Shown here: piece by piece, positions 12,194 to 23,500 of the stretch
How the letters are laid out: each line of letters begins with the position of its first letter
Position numbering within the stretch: the first letter of the stretch is position 1
Assembly (NCBI GenBank): GCA_963978905.1
Contig: OZ022257.1
Location: 18,371,664 to 18,435,663 of the forward strand
Length of the DNA stretch: 64,000 bases
Direction: 5' to 3'
Origin: Trichostrongylus colubriformis
Taxonomy: Eukaryota; Nematoda; Chromadorea; Rhabditida; Trichostrongylidae
The notes under the pieces: model-generated
What the model saw: only the letters and a program-made list of their open reading frames with translations
Told to the model about the DNA's origin: nothing
Databases searched by the model: none
Made by a program: the position numbers and the translations under genes

Positions 12194-13516
12194 AATAACG
12201 TCTCAGAACTACGAGTTTTTTATCCTGTTCGTTTGATTCATTTAATGATTTTTTTGTAATGTTAGCATGTTTCATAATGTGAATCGCTCGAAAATTTCTG
12301 AATTTAAAATGTTTCATAATGATGAATCGCTGTGTGTTTCATTATGAATGTTTGCATGCTTCATAATGATGAATCGCTTGAAAATTTCTGAATTCTGAAA
12401 ATTGGCTCGTGGCCCATTACGATCAAACGAACACAACTTACGGGAATAAGAAAAACTTAATTCTCTGAGGGCGATTTCTGTGATACCTGCTTCGCAATGG
12501 TTAAAATTGTTTCTTATGTCGAAGTTAGGCTTCCAGCGAACTCCTTACAGGTCTAATGCTCGATATCTCATCGAGAGAACTTGCTGGCGCGTTTGTCTTT
12601 CCGGCTCTTCTGAAGAAAAGTTTCGACCGTTTAGTAGAAGTGCTACTTTTGTTTCTTGTTCCTGCGTACGTCTTCCTGAAGATTAGAAAAAATGCTGGTG
12701 AGGATTCCGCTCATTTCAAATTATTTCGGGAGTTAGGTGAATGTCTTTATAAGCATTGTTATTCCATTTCCATCTTGCAGTGTACCGTAAGTATCCACCC
12801 CCTGCAGTTTTGTAGGATGCGAGCGTAGAAAAGCAAAGCAATGCTACAATGGAGGAAGAGCGACCTCTCTCCCACTGACTATCATCGCCGGAGGGGTAGG
12901 GCAACGTTCACGGTTTGTTGAAGCCGTCTCATACAGACCACGGCCGTTTGTCGAACCCTTCACCCTTCACGGTTAATCTGCCATCCGCAGCGCGATAGGA
13001 ACATTCATATAAGGATCTGCTATCAACGCAAAATTAAACCACACGCACAGTTTTATGAGTCTCAAGAGTTCTTTGATAGCCAACATGTCTTCTACTTTGA
13101 ATCTTGAATTCGCCCCTCTCGGTGCCTCCAAATGTATCCGAAGGCCGCGAAGTTTCTAAAAAAGACTCATACGTGCATTGGCAAAAAGGAAATGGTTAGT
13201 TGCTGGCGCACAACACTGCGCACATTTCAATATGGCCGCCGTCAGACTTAGCGATTCTGCGATTTTGCATTGTCGGAATCCGCACGCGAATACGGCATTG
13301 CATAATCTCACAGTCGTAGTATCGCGTGCTAAAGTACGACGCCGCAAAATCACGATTCTGGCGGTGGTCTTCATCGTAGAACGGACTCATTTCCATCCTA
13401 CAAATCAGTGGGTCGCGCCTATTTCGCATTATTACGCTACTACTTTATGTGATGCGCGATGTACCAGGAAAGCTTGTGACTTCGTAGTAGGCGCAGCGAC
13501 GCCCGACGATATTCTC
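12194..13516. other. Mostly unassigned sequence
   Basis: Holds the short tandem array at 12266-12402. An open frame from 12556 contains a hydrophobic run (VEVLLLFLVPAYVFL) and meets a good donor-like GTGAGG, but no partner exon was found. Confidence 0.35.
12266..12402. repeat. Short AT-rich tandem array
   Basis: The phrase 'ttcataatg..gaatcgct' recurs about three times, twice followed by 'gaaaatttctgaatt'. Units are imperfect. Confidence 0.65.
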
Positions 13517-13900
13517 GTCCATTTTCTTTCGTTCATCAAGCTTCTGTTTTTTCCCTATCCCATCCCATTCTCTTTCGTCGTGCAAAGAAGAATGGGATGG
13601 GATCTCTTCCCCTGGGGTGGGAGGGAAAGGGAGGGAGGGCATTTTCTTCTCCACCTTCTAGTCTAAAAAAGTTCTTTTGGAGTGGGAGGGAAGAAGGGAG
13701 GGCGTTTTCTTTGCCACGCGAAGCTGTTTTTTCAATAAAAACTGGTTAACATTGAAAAAACCTTTATTGATATGCAACGATTGTAGCAAATTAAAAACTT
13801 ACAATAACAGACGTAAGAGGGGAGGGGGGTGGTATCGAAACCCCCTTTGGGGGGGGGTCGTATTTTTTGAAAATTTTCCTCATCTGGACGCTTGACCCTG
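13517..13900 (+). repeat. A-family repeat, copy 1
   Basis: Direct match to 17665-18056. Both copies show, in order: a 'ttttttccctatccca' segment, a G-rich 'gggatctctt.ccctgggg' block, 'cacgcgaagctgtttttt', 'cctttattgatatgcaac', 'aataacagacgta', G runs with 'gtcgtatttttt', and the end CGCTTGACCCTG. The last bases are shared with the B family. Left boundary is approximate. Confidence 0.8.
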
Positions 13901-14636
13901 CCTCCCACACCCCACGTAAATCCTTGGGTCATCTCCTGATTCTGGTTGTATAGAGATACGTTCCTTTATCATTTTTGTAGATCTGTAGCTGATTGCATCT
14001 TTTATTTCATTACTTCTTTATTATGGGTTTGGATTTTATTGAAAATTTTAGGAGAAGGTTCAGCGCATGATTAACCCCATGAAAGGGTTACTGAATCCCG
14101 AAGGCATCATAATTCATCACGTCCACCACAAAAAAGAGGAAAATGTTGTGGAACGTCAAAGAATTCTTTGGTGGCTATAAATGTCAGTGAATCCAAAGAA
14201 TTCGCATTGTCGGAGTACTTTTTCCGTTCCTTCATTCAAGCCCGTGTTTTTGAGCAATTCAGGCTCTTGACTGTGAATTGTTGAGTTGTTGCCTCTTTCA
14301 AGAGTCATGACGCTGCTACTGGAGTAACTCTAGCGTCGTACTTCACATTTCAAAGATCATTTTTTGCCGTAGCTGTGCATGTCTTCATCGATGAGCTACA
14401 AAAGTACTTTTTTCACAGGGAGATTTTACAGCTGAAACAATAATGGCTGAAAATAAATGTGCTCACAAGCTTCGTCATCTGAGTTTCAAGAGCATTCTAA
14501 AACTGATAGTTACATTGAGTGATTGCATTGCATGCGTAATCGCAGGATGGGACTCTAAGGCACCTTACGCGATAGTCAGATGAGTTGATTCACCTTGTTA
14601 GAACAGTAGATTCTTGGGTAACTAGTCAGGCTGCAA
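13901..14636. other. Unassigned sequence
   Basis: No gene or repeat structure supported. Confidence 0.4.
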
Positions 14637-14803
14637 AATTTTTGCGTCGCCCCAGTGCGCTATGCGGCACTACACCTGCTCGAACCCACTCCGACGCCAC
14701 CCATTTTGCTTAATTGGCCTATAAGAGAGCTCAAGTGTGTGGCGTCGCAGTGAGATCCAGCAGGTGAAGGGCCGTGATAGCGCACCGGGGCGACGCGAAA
14801 AAG
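14637..14803. repeat. Foldback repeat, about 165 bp
   Basis: Arms of about 62 bp (left about 14639-14700, right 14739-14803) begin TTTTGCGTCGCCCC/GTGCGCTAT and meet at GACGCCAC/GTGGCGTC around a 38-bp spacer. No coding capacity. Probably a small MITE. Confidence 0.75.
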
Positions 14804-14822
14804 GTACAGTCTCATTAGGAAC

Positions 14823-15868
14823 CAGGGTCAAGCCTCCGTTGAGGAATCCTCAACAGGGGGGGTCGTATTTGGTCCCCTAGGAGGGGGGGTCGTGATTGTT
14901 GAGGTAGGCAGTGATCAGCAGAATTTCTCAGGCTCAGGGTCTAAAGTGTAATGGGAGAAGCGATTAAATTGACTAAATGGGTTCGAACCCAAAACTAGTT
15001 TAACTTAATCATCATGGAAACCTCATGCATGGCGCAATCCACAACGAAACAGGCTAGTACCAATAACTCTTTCGTTGGTCCGCTGACACCGAAACCACGC
15101 ACAGAGACACCTCGGGAATTCACCGATAAGCCGTGGAAAACAATATCTATCAACGGGTACCACCGTGGATGGACACTCCAGAAACAATGGGATGAAAGCG
15201 GAAAACTAGCTGATGTGGACTTCTTCCATATCTTACTACGTTCGCAAGTACGTAATCTAGTGTGGCGGCCACTATGCGGACTGGAAAAACGTTTGTATTC
15301 ATTGAGAATATGGATGAAATCCTCATGCATGGCGCATCCCACAGAAAAGCTGACCGACGCTTCTCGCCTTCCCACTAAGCCTCCGAGAGCGAAGGATGCA
15401 TACTGGAAAAATTTCAGCAACAATGAATCGATTTTGGGAAGATTCGTGGGAAGATCTCGCAAATTCGACGAAAAAAGGCTTCCTCATCACCCTTCCCTCA
15501 CAATAACTTTCTTCGTTTTGAAGATATGGTATAGCCCGGGTAGTCATTCGAAAGCGACAACCTAGTAGACCCTGCTTCACCAAAACGAACACATACGGTT
15601 AAGTTTGAAGGAAGTTATGGCCATTTCCGTGAAACACTTCGAAATTTTGCTCATCAAATCCTCATCAGGAAGCCCATATCGGGAACTAAGCAACCATCGG
15701 GCAAAGCAAGCGGTCTGTAGATAGGTCTTAGGGAGTTATTAGGAAAACAGGTCACAGCTGCTTGAAAGACAGGCTCTAGGTAAAGTTTGAAGTATTTCCA
15801 AAATGTCGGAATTTGATATGGGGAAGATACCGCGCTCCATCGTGATCGCCGCGTCGCACGTCGCCTGA
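14823..15868 (+). repeat. B-family 1.05-kb repeat, copy 3
   Basis: From CAGGGTCAAGCCTCCG to CGTCGCACGTCGCCTGA, 1,046 bp, the same length as copy 1. It carries an open frame from the ATG at 15014 to 15565. The first 80 or so residues match copy 1 (METSCMAQSTT, FTDKPWK, GWTLQKQWDE). A one-base loss near 15261 then shifts the frame, so the second half is an out-of-frame reading and not the ancestral protein. Confidence 0.82.
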
Positions 15869-16904
15869 AACGAAATTAAAGGCCGATTTCCCGATGTGAT
15901 TGATGTTTGATGGCCCCATCGGCGACATTTCCCCATCTACTTTGGTCTGTTCCATTTACCTCAGATGTCTGCACTTGTTACTGCTCGAGTTCAAGAAGCT
16001 GCCCATCCTCTCATTTGCATGACACCACTCTGTGCTAAACCGATTTCGATTTGAATGCCACAACATCATTAGCCTTGAGAGATGTTAATCACCCTCTACA
16101 TTTAGCCAACCTATTCCTATTTTTATGGAATTCTGATTTGATAGAAATTGATTTCGTAATATTTTGAACGTATTCCCGGCAGAGGCTAGCGTATTTCATT
16201 GATTCTATATCCATTTTTCAGTACAGTTGAGTTTAGTGTTTATTACTACCAATTATGATTTGGCAGCTGTTTGGACGTCTGGAAGAGAAATTGGGCTGAG
16301 TAAGTCAGCAGACGTTGTGCATTAGTTTCTGAGAGTCGTGTGCGCAACGTTTGGAGATTAGGATACTTATAAGTAAACGGTTAATGTGGCCATTAAACCA
16401 ATGAGAGAAAACACTCAGGTAATGCAACCTGTTTCTTCCTCAAGTGAACGAGTTATCGTAGTTCTTCATGTAAAACTCGCTTTAGGCGTTGCGTTACTCG
16501 CAGTTTGTAGTAGAGTATCTGCTGTTCATGAGCGACGGTGTTGTCCTTTATTGCTACTCACTATAATTGTGTTGCTTTTTTCATGAGGGGCATTTTAGCA
16601 CTTTATTGTTATGCGCTGTTTCCGTACGTAACCATGTAAAGGTATCAATGTCCAGCGTTTGACAAGTTTGACTCGTCAGTGATGCATAGGCTTTCAATAC
16701 TCTATAAGGTACCCCCCCCCTCCCCCCGCTCAAGGTAGCATCGTAGGTTTTGAAAAGTCGAACAGATCCACAATGCTTACCTGTTCACATGGTCAGTATC
16801 AAGAACCATTTCTCATTATGTTAGATGCACGAAGTGCGTTTACACCTTCATATTGAATAGATAAATCTATGCCGGATAGTTGACATTTAAGCTCTACTAG
16901 ATCA
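15869..16904. other. Unassigned sequence
   Basis: Non-coding as far as I can see. A run of C with a few T lies at about 16711-16727. Confidence 0.4.
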
Positions 16905-17350
16905 CTGCAGAATCGCAATATTGCAGGATAGCGCCCTAGATGACCGAAGCGCAATATCGCAAAGTCTGGCACAAGCCTAGGAACTCAAGAAAAATGAAGC
17001 TAAAAACTCCCATTTGGAGGGAGAAATGTACGTCCCAATATCCTCAAACAAGACATTGGAACGTTTTTTCCATCTATAATAGTCTCTGTCATTGTCGGAG
17101 ACAACAGACTCGTATCTCGTGCGCTCAATCTCGCCTCAAAATTTCATAAAAATTGAGAAGTGGGAATGTCCGCGCGAAACTCGGCAAACAAGTGGTTTGC
17201 CAAGTTTTTTCTCTGGCTTAAATTTCTTGTTTCGAGATGACAATTCAGTTTCCATGGTTATTGGAAGGGAGTTCCTAGGCTGGTGCCAGACTTTGCGAAA
17301 TTGCTCTTTTGCGATCTAACGCTCCATTCTGTAATGTTGCGACTCTGTAG
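16905..17350. mobile_element. Foldback MITE with long imperfect arms
   Basis: The left arm (about 16905-16990) contains TCGCAATATTGCAGGATAGC and then CGCAAAGTCTGGCACAAGCC. The right arm (about 17245-17345) is its imperfect inverse: GGCTGGTGCCAGACTTTGCG and then TGTAATGTTGCGA. No TSD was settled because the outer ends are diverged. Confidence 0.72.
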
Positions 17351-17664
17351 TCATGTGACTTTGCATCCCAAATCGCAAAGTTTGACATGCCTGTGTTCTC
17401 TCTTTCTGTATTGAATTTTCTCTCCTAGGACTGAGCGGTATTGGGGTCAAATAAAGTCGGGGGAGGCACAACTTTGCGTCAAGGTCGAGGCTCCTTTCCT
17501 TCCCTAGGGTGAGGTTAAAATTGATATCCGCTCCTCCCACATGAAAGAGCATCTCTCAAAGCATAGGTTTCATCTGCTTTAGCCTAAGCCTAGAGAGGGA
17601 AAGAAGTTTTGACGTTGGTGAAAATTTGACGCCGCGAAGCTGCGTTCTTCAAAGCTGGATCTCA
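17351..17664. other. Unassigned sequence
   Basis: Nothing supported between the foldback and the second A repeat. Confidence 0.35.
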
Positions 17665-18056
17665 TTCGCGTCCGTTTTTCTTCCGTTTGTCAATCTTTTG
17701 TTTTTTCCCTATCCCATTCTCTTTCGTTGTGCAAGAGAGAATGGGATGGGATCTCTTTCCCTGGGGTGGGAGGGAAAAGGAGGGAGCGAGGGCATTTGTT
17801 CTCCACCTTTCGATCGAAAAAAGTTCTTTTGGGGTGGGAAGGAGGGAGGGAGGGCGTTCTCTTCGCCACGCGAAGCTGTTTTTTGATAAAAACTGTGTTA
17901 ACATTTAAAAAACCTTTATTGATATGCAACAGATTGTAGCAAATTGAAAACTAACAATAACAGACGTAAAAAGGGGGGGGGTCGTACTGAGACCCCTTTT
18001 TTTGGTGGGGGGGTCGTATTTTTTGGAAATTTTCCTCAAATGGACGCTTGACCCTG
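17665..18056 (+). repeat. A-family repeat, copy 2
   Basis: About 390 bp, closely parallel to 13517-13900, ending CGCTTGACCCTG at 18056. The segment before the last G run contains GGAAATTTTCC, a short palindrome near the 3' end, as in the B repeats. Confidence 0.8.
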
Positions 18057-20544
18057 TTAGGAACCCAAGGATATACTGTTCCGAGAAGGCAACTCGATCC
18101 ATCTGATTATCGCAAAATGTGCCTTCACATGTTTATGGCTATTTTTGTTATGCTTATTATTAGAGTACAATCCAATTTATTAAGAAAATGCGGTTATTAA
18201 TATTCATTGAAAACCAAGAACAAACTTAACAATCACATTCCCGAGTCTTTGTCATGCCGTGTCGATACCATTTTGATTTCTGAAAAATGGGAATAAATCA
18301 GTGTTTTTATCCAGAAAAGCATACAGCAAACAGAAACAACAGGTTTGTCAATCAACCTGGAGTCCTTCATCGACAAGCTCGATGATTGCACACCAAGGTA
18401 ATGTTTTTACTGTCCTGACTTTTCCAATTGTTTTCGGAAAAAGTCTCCTTGCACCAACGGCTAGTCTTCACTGTACTGTAGGTCTCAAATTCGATGAAGC
18501 CACATTGGCAGCCTACCGTAGTTGGGAACTGTGAGAAGTGCGTTCTCGCGCATTGGCATAACTAGCTCTTATCCCACAAAAATTGCAATCTCCACATCAG
18601 CTGGTGAAAAGTCTTCACGCATCTATGTAATTGTACACGTACGCATTTGTACTATAGCGCATAAATTGAAGAAGGTCATATCATCGCATGAAGCTTACAA
18701 TCTCAGATACTTTTCGCGATTTCTACACAGTCCATGAATTTGCTTTTCTCGCGAAGCCAACAGGTGAGTACAGCATACATATTTTGGAACCACGCTTTAC
18801 GCGATGAATGGACACTCCTTTCAAACAATGACAAGAGAATCTGCAGCGATTCATCGGCTCGAAAGCACTTCCATAAACAAACGACTCCTTTTCATTGAAT
18901 AGTGTTTCCACAAACAGGTTCCCCCTGAATTTGACGATATTCGAGCCGGTGTCAGGTTCTGTTGTCACTTACCTTTTTCGCCTCTACTTCTCTCTTCTCT
19001 CCGCCGCCTACCTTCTTCGACAACTGCCCTCAAGTTTGAAATTGACCGTGCAGTAAGCGCTTTATCGGTGCAATAGGGGGCATCTCTTAAAAAGTGTCTT
19101 AAATGGGTATCTCTGAAGGTTTCTTGTAGGGTCAGTCTGCACATTCAAGCGCATAATTCTGCCTGAACCTCAATGGGCAAAGATCGGGCTTCTTTCCTTT
19201 TTTGGCTTCGGTAAAAACAGGGTCCAGTAGTGATTCCCCTTCCATTGCGATAGCACCGCTTTGTCTTCAGTGTATCGACAAATTCCTTCCCAACATCGGA
19301 AGAATTGAAAGCTACCTTAATCTTTCAGCAAGACTCCAATGATGTGGCAAGGAGATCTGAACTCTGATAACTGTTGACATTCCCGGTGATCGTTTCAAAA
19401 AATTGCGAAGGTGGTGCAGCGACAAGTGGTGCGGGTTTCCCCCTCCCACAGTGCGGGTGTCAAATGCCGTCTCATTGCCTACCCAAAATATCGAACCTCC
19501 CATCTCTCAAGGGTAGGTGAATCGATACCGTGCTCACCTAGGAGGATGGTAGCACTAGTTTGCTCAAAAGCTGGTACCCGTAATTCACGTAATATAAGGG
19601 AAAAGCATTCACCTGCCACCACGATTTCAATGGAATTTGAATGCGCGCAATAAGGCATTGATTGATGCCAAAACTTTATCTTCCATACTGTATCAAATTC
19701 ATCAATAATGTCGTGAAAAATCATACCTATGATAGCAGCGCATACTATATTAAAGCTGTAGAACAAGAGAGGGAGCTTTACACAAGAAGCATAGCTTCGC
19801 ATTTTCTGCCTCTCACCCAAACGAATGTGTCACGTACGAGGTACTGGAGCCACGTGTCACAGATCAGCGCGGATCTAACCGATGCAGCAATGACTAATCA
19901 CGCCATAAGCATGGCGTCCGTTAATATCGACCGATATGTCAGTTTATTTTAAAGGTTTCGGTCACTTCGTCTGCTTTTCTCTTCACTGTTGCGTCACTCA
20001 GCACCATCACTTCTCCTTTCAGAGTCGAGTTAATCAGCTTGCTTAGTATTTTTCAGGGATGAAACCTTGAAAAAAAGAGAGTGTCCAATCCAATCCAACA
20101 AAAAAGCTAGGTGTCGTATCAGTAATGGCATCATCAACCTGTCATTCGAGGTTGACGTGATGATTGGCCAGCTCCTAGCTACCAACCATTATACCGGTAA
20201 AAAAATGCAAGGCCCCGCTTTCTACTTTTGCTTCACACGAGGACGTTAACTACGAATGAACAATTTCTTCTTAAAGCGGCATTTTTCAATTTCCTCACCA
20301 ATATAATTATTGGTGGCTAGGATAGCCAATGTTTCCGTTTGCATCAAATGGGTTCTTCCGTTTACTCGCTACATCTCGGAAGTAGTTATTATCCACACCA
20401 TATATGAAACGCTTCGTCTGTGCGTCCCTTTGTCCGTCAGTCCGTCAGTCACGAAATGAGGTACTATATGAAAAACAAACTGTGGGGATGGGGCTATGGG
20501 TAGAGCATGGGCAGGAAGCAAAGACCACACATAGACCAACTTGA
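18057..20544. other. Unassigned sequence
   Basis: Only short open frames. A 'gtccgtcagtccgtcag' microsatellite-like stretch lies near 20430. No exon chain could be built. Confidence 0.35.
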
Positions 20545-20680
20545 GCTCCGCCCACGGTGGGCGGGGCATACCTGAAGTGTTCCATTTTCAGACCGAAACT
20601 TATTGATCGGCTTCCAGTATAACCCAAACGTGGGGAGAAGATGGGTTTCGGTCAGTAATAAGTTTATTCATGAAAGAGGC
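20545..20680 (+). repeat. Direct repeat left of the split palindromic element
   Basis: Contains 'ttttcagaccgaaa' and 'ggggagaagatgggttt'. The same arrangement recurs at about 23375-23500 on the other side of the element ('ttttcggactgaaa', 'ggggagaagatggattt'). The two may be ends of one larger host repeat or part of the mobile unit itself. Confidence 0.55.
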
Positions 20681-21539
20681 GTGGGTCCAGTGGGTGGAGC
20701 ATTTATTTTGTTAGGACATGGGACACAAAGTAAAGAACACACATGGACCAGGCTAATAAGGGAGGGACCCCAGATCGAAGTGGCCATTCGGAATGGGATA
20801 CACATGGTCCGACGTATTTTCGGACGCTGATCTCGGATCTGTATTCAAAATTTGCAATACGATTCGCTAAACGGAGTCATGGAGGTTTTTGTTTTGAAAA
20901 AAACAGTACTAATGTATGGTAAGTTTGGAAGCCTATAACACGCGAGCCAGACGTTCTTGCGCAAAATCAGGGCGATTTTCGTGCTCATGGAGTCAAATTA
21001 CCTCAAGATACTAATTTTTAGCCAATTCGAGAATTTGACCGAATTTCGGAAAAATTCGCGGGCTATAAGGTGGCAGCCCATTGAACAAAGGAGAAGTCGT
21101 TGACCCTTGCCTAGGAAATGGTCCTATTTGACACTCATTTCGTACATTTAGTGCGATGGGCAAGTGTAAAATGTATGAGTAGGCTATGTTGTCCAGATTG
21201 CAGGGTTTTCTGTAAAAGAAAATTCAAAAACTACCACTTTATCCCCTGGCCACCCAGAATTTTCCGAAGTTGGACCAAAAACTGAATTTGGCTGAAAATT
21301 TGCAGAGTGGTACTTCGACCCCCTGTGTCCGAATATCATGATCTTTTTACGCAACAACGCCTAATTCGTGTGGTACGCGATTTTCTTCGACTTGGTATCC
21401 TTCCCTTGTGAGTAATGTTAGTAGTTATAAATAAAGTGGCGGAGTAAATGATGGATGCGATAAGTACCAGCACAAGAAAACGTTCAGAAGTGAAAGAAAA
21501 GCACTTGCTGACAATGAAACACAAAATGCAAAAAAATTC

Positions 21540-21606
21540 GCACCGGCGGGGACCAAACCCATGATCCTGCAGATCCGGAACACTATCCCTGAGCCACTGA
21601 AGCCGT
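21540..21606 (-). pseudogene. tRNA-like (tRNA-Cys-derived?) sequence
   Basis: On the minus strand: an A-box-like GTGGCTCAGGGATAG, a CTGCAG centre compatible with a GCA anticodon, and a B-box-like GGGTTTGGTCCCC. The acceptor stem does not pair and the anticodon stem is poor, so it is not a functional tRNA. It is followed by 'tttttgcattttgtg'. A second tRNA-like copy with a similar 3' flank is at 47681-47740, which suggests a SINE-like family. Confidence 0.5.
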
Positions 21607-21769
21607 TCATGGATCGGCAACGGCCGTGCTCACGACATAGTGCCTCGCCAACGAGATCCAACGTGTAGCCGTTCATTCAAAAAAAACCTCTATAACTCCG
21701 CTTAGAGCATCGTTTCGCAAATTTTGAATACAGATTTGCGATCAGCATCCGAAATTACGTCTGACCATA

Positions 21770-23323
21770 CACTGCGGTGCATAATGATAAAACCACTCAT
21801 AAATTGCTTAAAAATTATCATAGTAAGATGTTTCTTGGAAATTTCTCAGGTATAGATTGTAGCATATTTGATCGCGCATTCGTACATCGAAACGGTTCCA
21901 GACCAAAACCGAGGAAACTTTTATCTTAATTCTTCAAAAAATGCAGCTTTTGCGATGGTGCAAAATGATAAAGCCACCCTAAGTTTTTCCATCGCTTCTC
22001 ATCTTTATTTGTTGAAACGTTTCGCTGATGTAATGTCTTTCTTTTTCAGGTAATGGGGAAAGGAAAACCCTTATTTGACTTTGAAAAAGGCCAAGTTGTC
22101 GCAAAAACGCTGGGATTGTCAAATCGTCATATTGTGCAAGAATTGGACCGAGCCACACAGTCGTCGACAACTTCCTCATGGATCCTGCAACATATGGAAC
22201 TAAGAAGAGTTCTGGGCGATCTCCTTCACTTTACGAGAAGGATAAGCGCCGTGTTCTCAGGAAAGCATCGAATTCCACCAAGTCGAGCTCGGATATCAGG
22301 TCTTCTTTGGAGCTAATTGTCTCCAAAATAACTGTTTTGCGGGTTCTAAAAAGTGCAAGTTCATCTCGCGAAAGAAAATGACGAAAGCACCAATCATGAC
22401 ACGAGAACACCGCAAAAAGGAGTGCAGTTCGCCAAAACATGCAGCCGAGTGGACTGGAGTAAAGTAGGATATTAGGTCGTGAAGTCCCTCTTGCTTTCTT
22501 ATGATGTTTTTCCTTTTCAGATTGCTTTATAAAGAAAGTTCAACTGCGACGACTCAGATGGCAAACGACATTTTGAGAAAGCACATGCTTCGATTCTCAA
22601 GAGATTTCAAAGAAGGGGCCGTAATGGTATGGGCCGCATTGAAGAAACGTCTGAAGTTTTGGTTCGTTCTTAGAAAGGTGAGTCTTGCCGTTTATTAAGT
22701 GGTCACGCGCAGTGCTCTTCTTTCTTCCAGTGTCAAAATCGGAGCCGAAATCTTGTTTTTGGGCAAGATAACGCACCAATTCACGTCAGCCAGAGCACAA
22801 GTGCATGGTTCAGCCGTCATCGAATAAGGCTCCTGCCCTGGCCGGCAAATAGCCCAGACCTTAATCCGATGGAAAATGTATGGGGCTTCATGGTGCGACG
22901 GATTTACGCAGATAACAGGGAATTCCAAGGAGTTAAGGAGCTCAGAGGGGCTATACCACGCGTGGCACCAAGTGGACCAAGATCTCATTAATAATCTTTA
23001 CATGAGTCTAGACAATCGGATTTTTCAGGTGATTCGGAGAGAAGGAAGGCCAACAGATTATTAGAGTAGCGTACTGCCCTTTCGTTGTTTACGAGTTGTT
23101 GAAATTCCTTACTGGCTTTATCATTTTGCACCACCGCAAAAGCGACTTTTTTTGAAAGAATGAAGATGAATTTGTTCTGTTATTTCGAGCTCAAGTTTGG
23201 TATTAATGTGTGAATGCGCGATCAAATTTGCTACAATTTATACCTGAGAAGTTTCCAAGAAACATCTTGCTATGATAGTTTTGAAACAATTTATGAGTGG
23301 CTTTATCATTATGCACCCCAGTG
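21770..23323 (+). mobile_element. Tc1/Tc3-like DNA transposon
   Basis: A 1,554-bp element with inverted repeats of about 110 bp (21770-21881 and 23213-23323). They start CACTGCGGTGCATAATGATA on the left and CACTGGGGTGCATAATGATA on the right arm read in reverse. TA duplications flank both ends (21768-21769, 23324-23325). It encodes a broken Tc transposase and sits inside the F1 palindromic element, so it is the younger of the two. Confidence 0.93.
22053..23064 (+). pseudogene. Tc1/Tc3-like transposase, frameshifted
   Basis: The N-terminal part starts MGKGKPLFDFEKGQVVAKTL and holds a helix-turn-helix-like segment (SNRHIVQEL). The frame then breaks after about 22230. A central block at 22600-22650 reads FKEGAVMVWAA, close to the Tc-family GxVMVW motif. 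The catalytic end at 22749-22900 has FGQDNAPIH, then WPANSPDLNPMENVW, with 34 residues between the second Asp and the Glu. That is the D34E signature of Tc1-type transposases. A further shift near 22930 leads to the C-terminal segment ending GRPTDY at 23064. Several frame changes make it inactive unless some are introns. Confidence 0.88.
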
Positions 23324-23374
23324 TATGTATCCCATTCCGAATGGTCACTTCGACCTGAGGTCCTTTGTAAGTTC

Positions 23375-23500
23375 CGCCCCCGATGGGAGAAGCGTGCAGT
23401 GGAATGTCCTGTTTTCGGACTGAAAATTGTAAATTATTTTCAAATATGCCCCAAACGCGGGGAGAAGATGGATTTAGGTCGGCGATGAGTTCCTGAAGGT
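23375..23500 (+). repeat. Direct repeat right of the split palindromic element
   Basis: Counterpart of 20545-20680, same orientation, with a shared 'ccccaaacgcggggagaaga'-like segment. Confidence 0.55.

Larger units (their letters stand above)
20786..23395. mobile_element. Palindromic element (family F1) split by a Tc-type insertion
   Basis: The left arm (20786-21065) reads TCGAAGTGGCCATTCGGAAT and then GACGTATTTTCGGACGCTGA. The right arm is its inverse but is cut in two: 21660-21769 carries the inner part and 23324-23395 the terminal part with TATCCCATTCCGAATGG. The break is exactly at the TA of 'ccaTAtgtatccc'; the uninterrupted equivalent is seen at 27530-27545. The core between the arms holds a tRNA-like segment. 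Outer limits are approximate. Confidence 0.8.

Noticed and set aside
13178..13666. 162-codon plus-strand open frame
   Set aside because: Its second half runs into the G-rich A repeat. It has no domain and no splice support.
15261..15565. C-terminal half of the 183-codon frame in B copy 3
   Set aside because: Copies 1 and 2 show the ancestral frame is different; this half follows a one-base loss.
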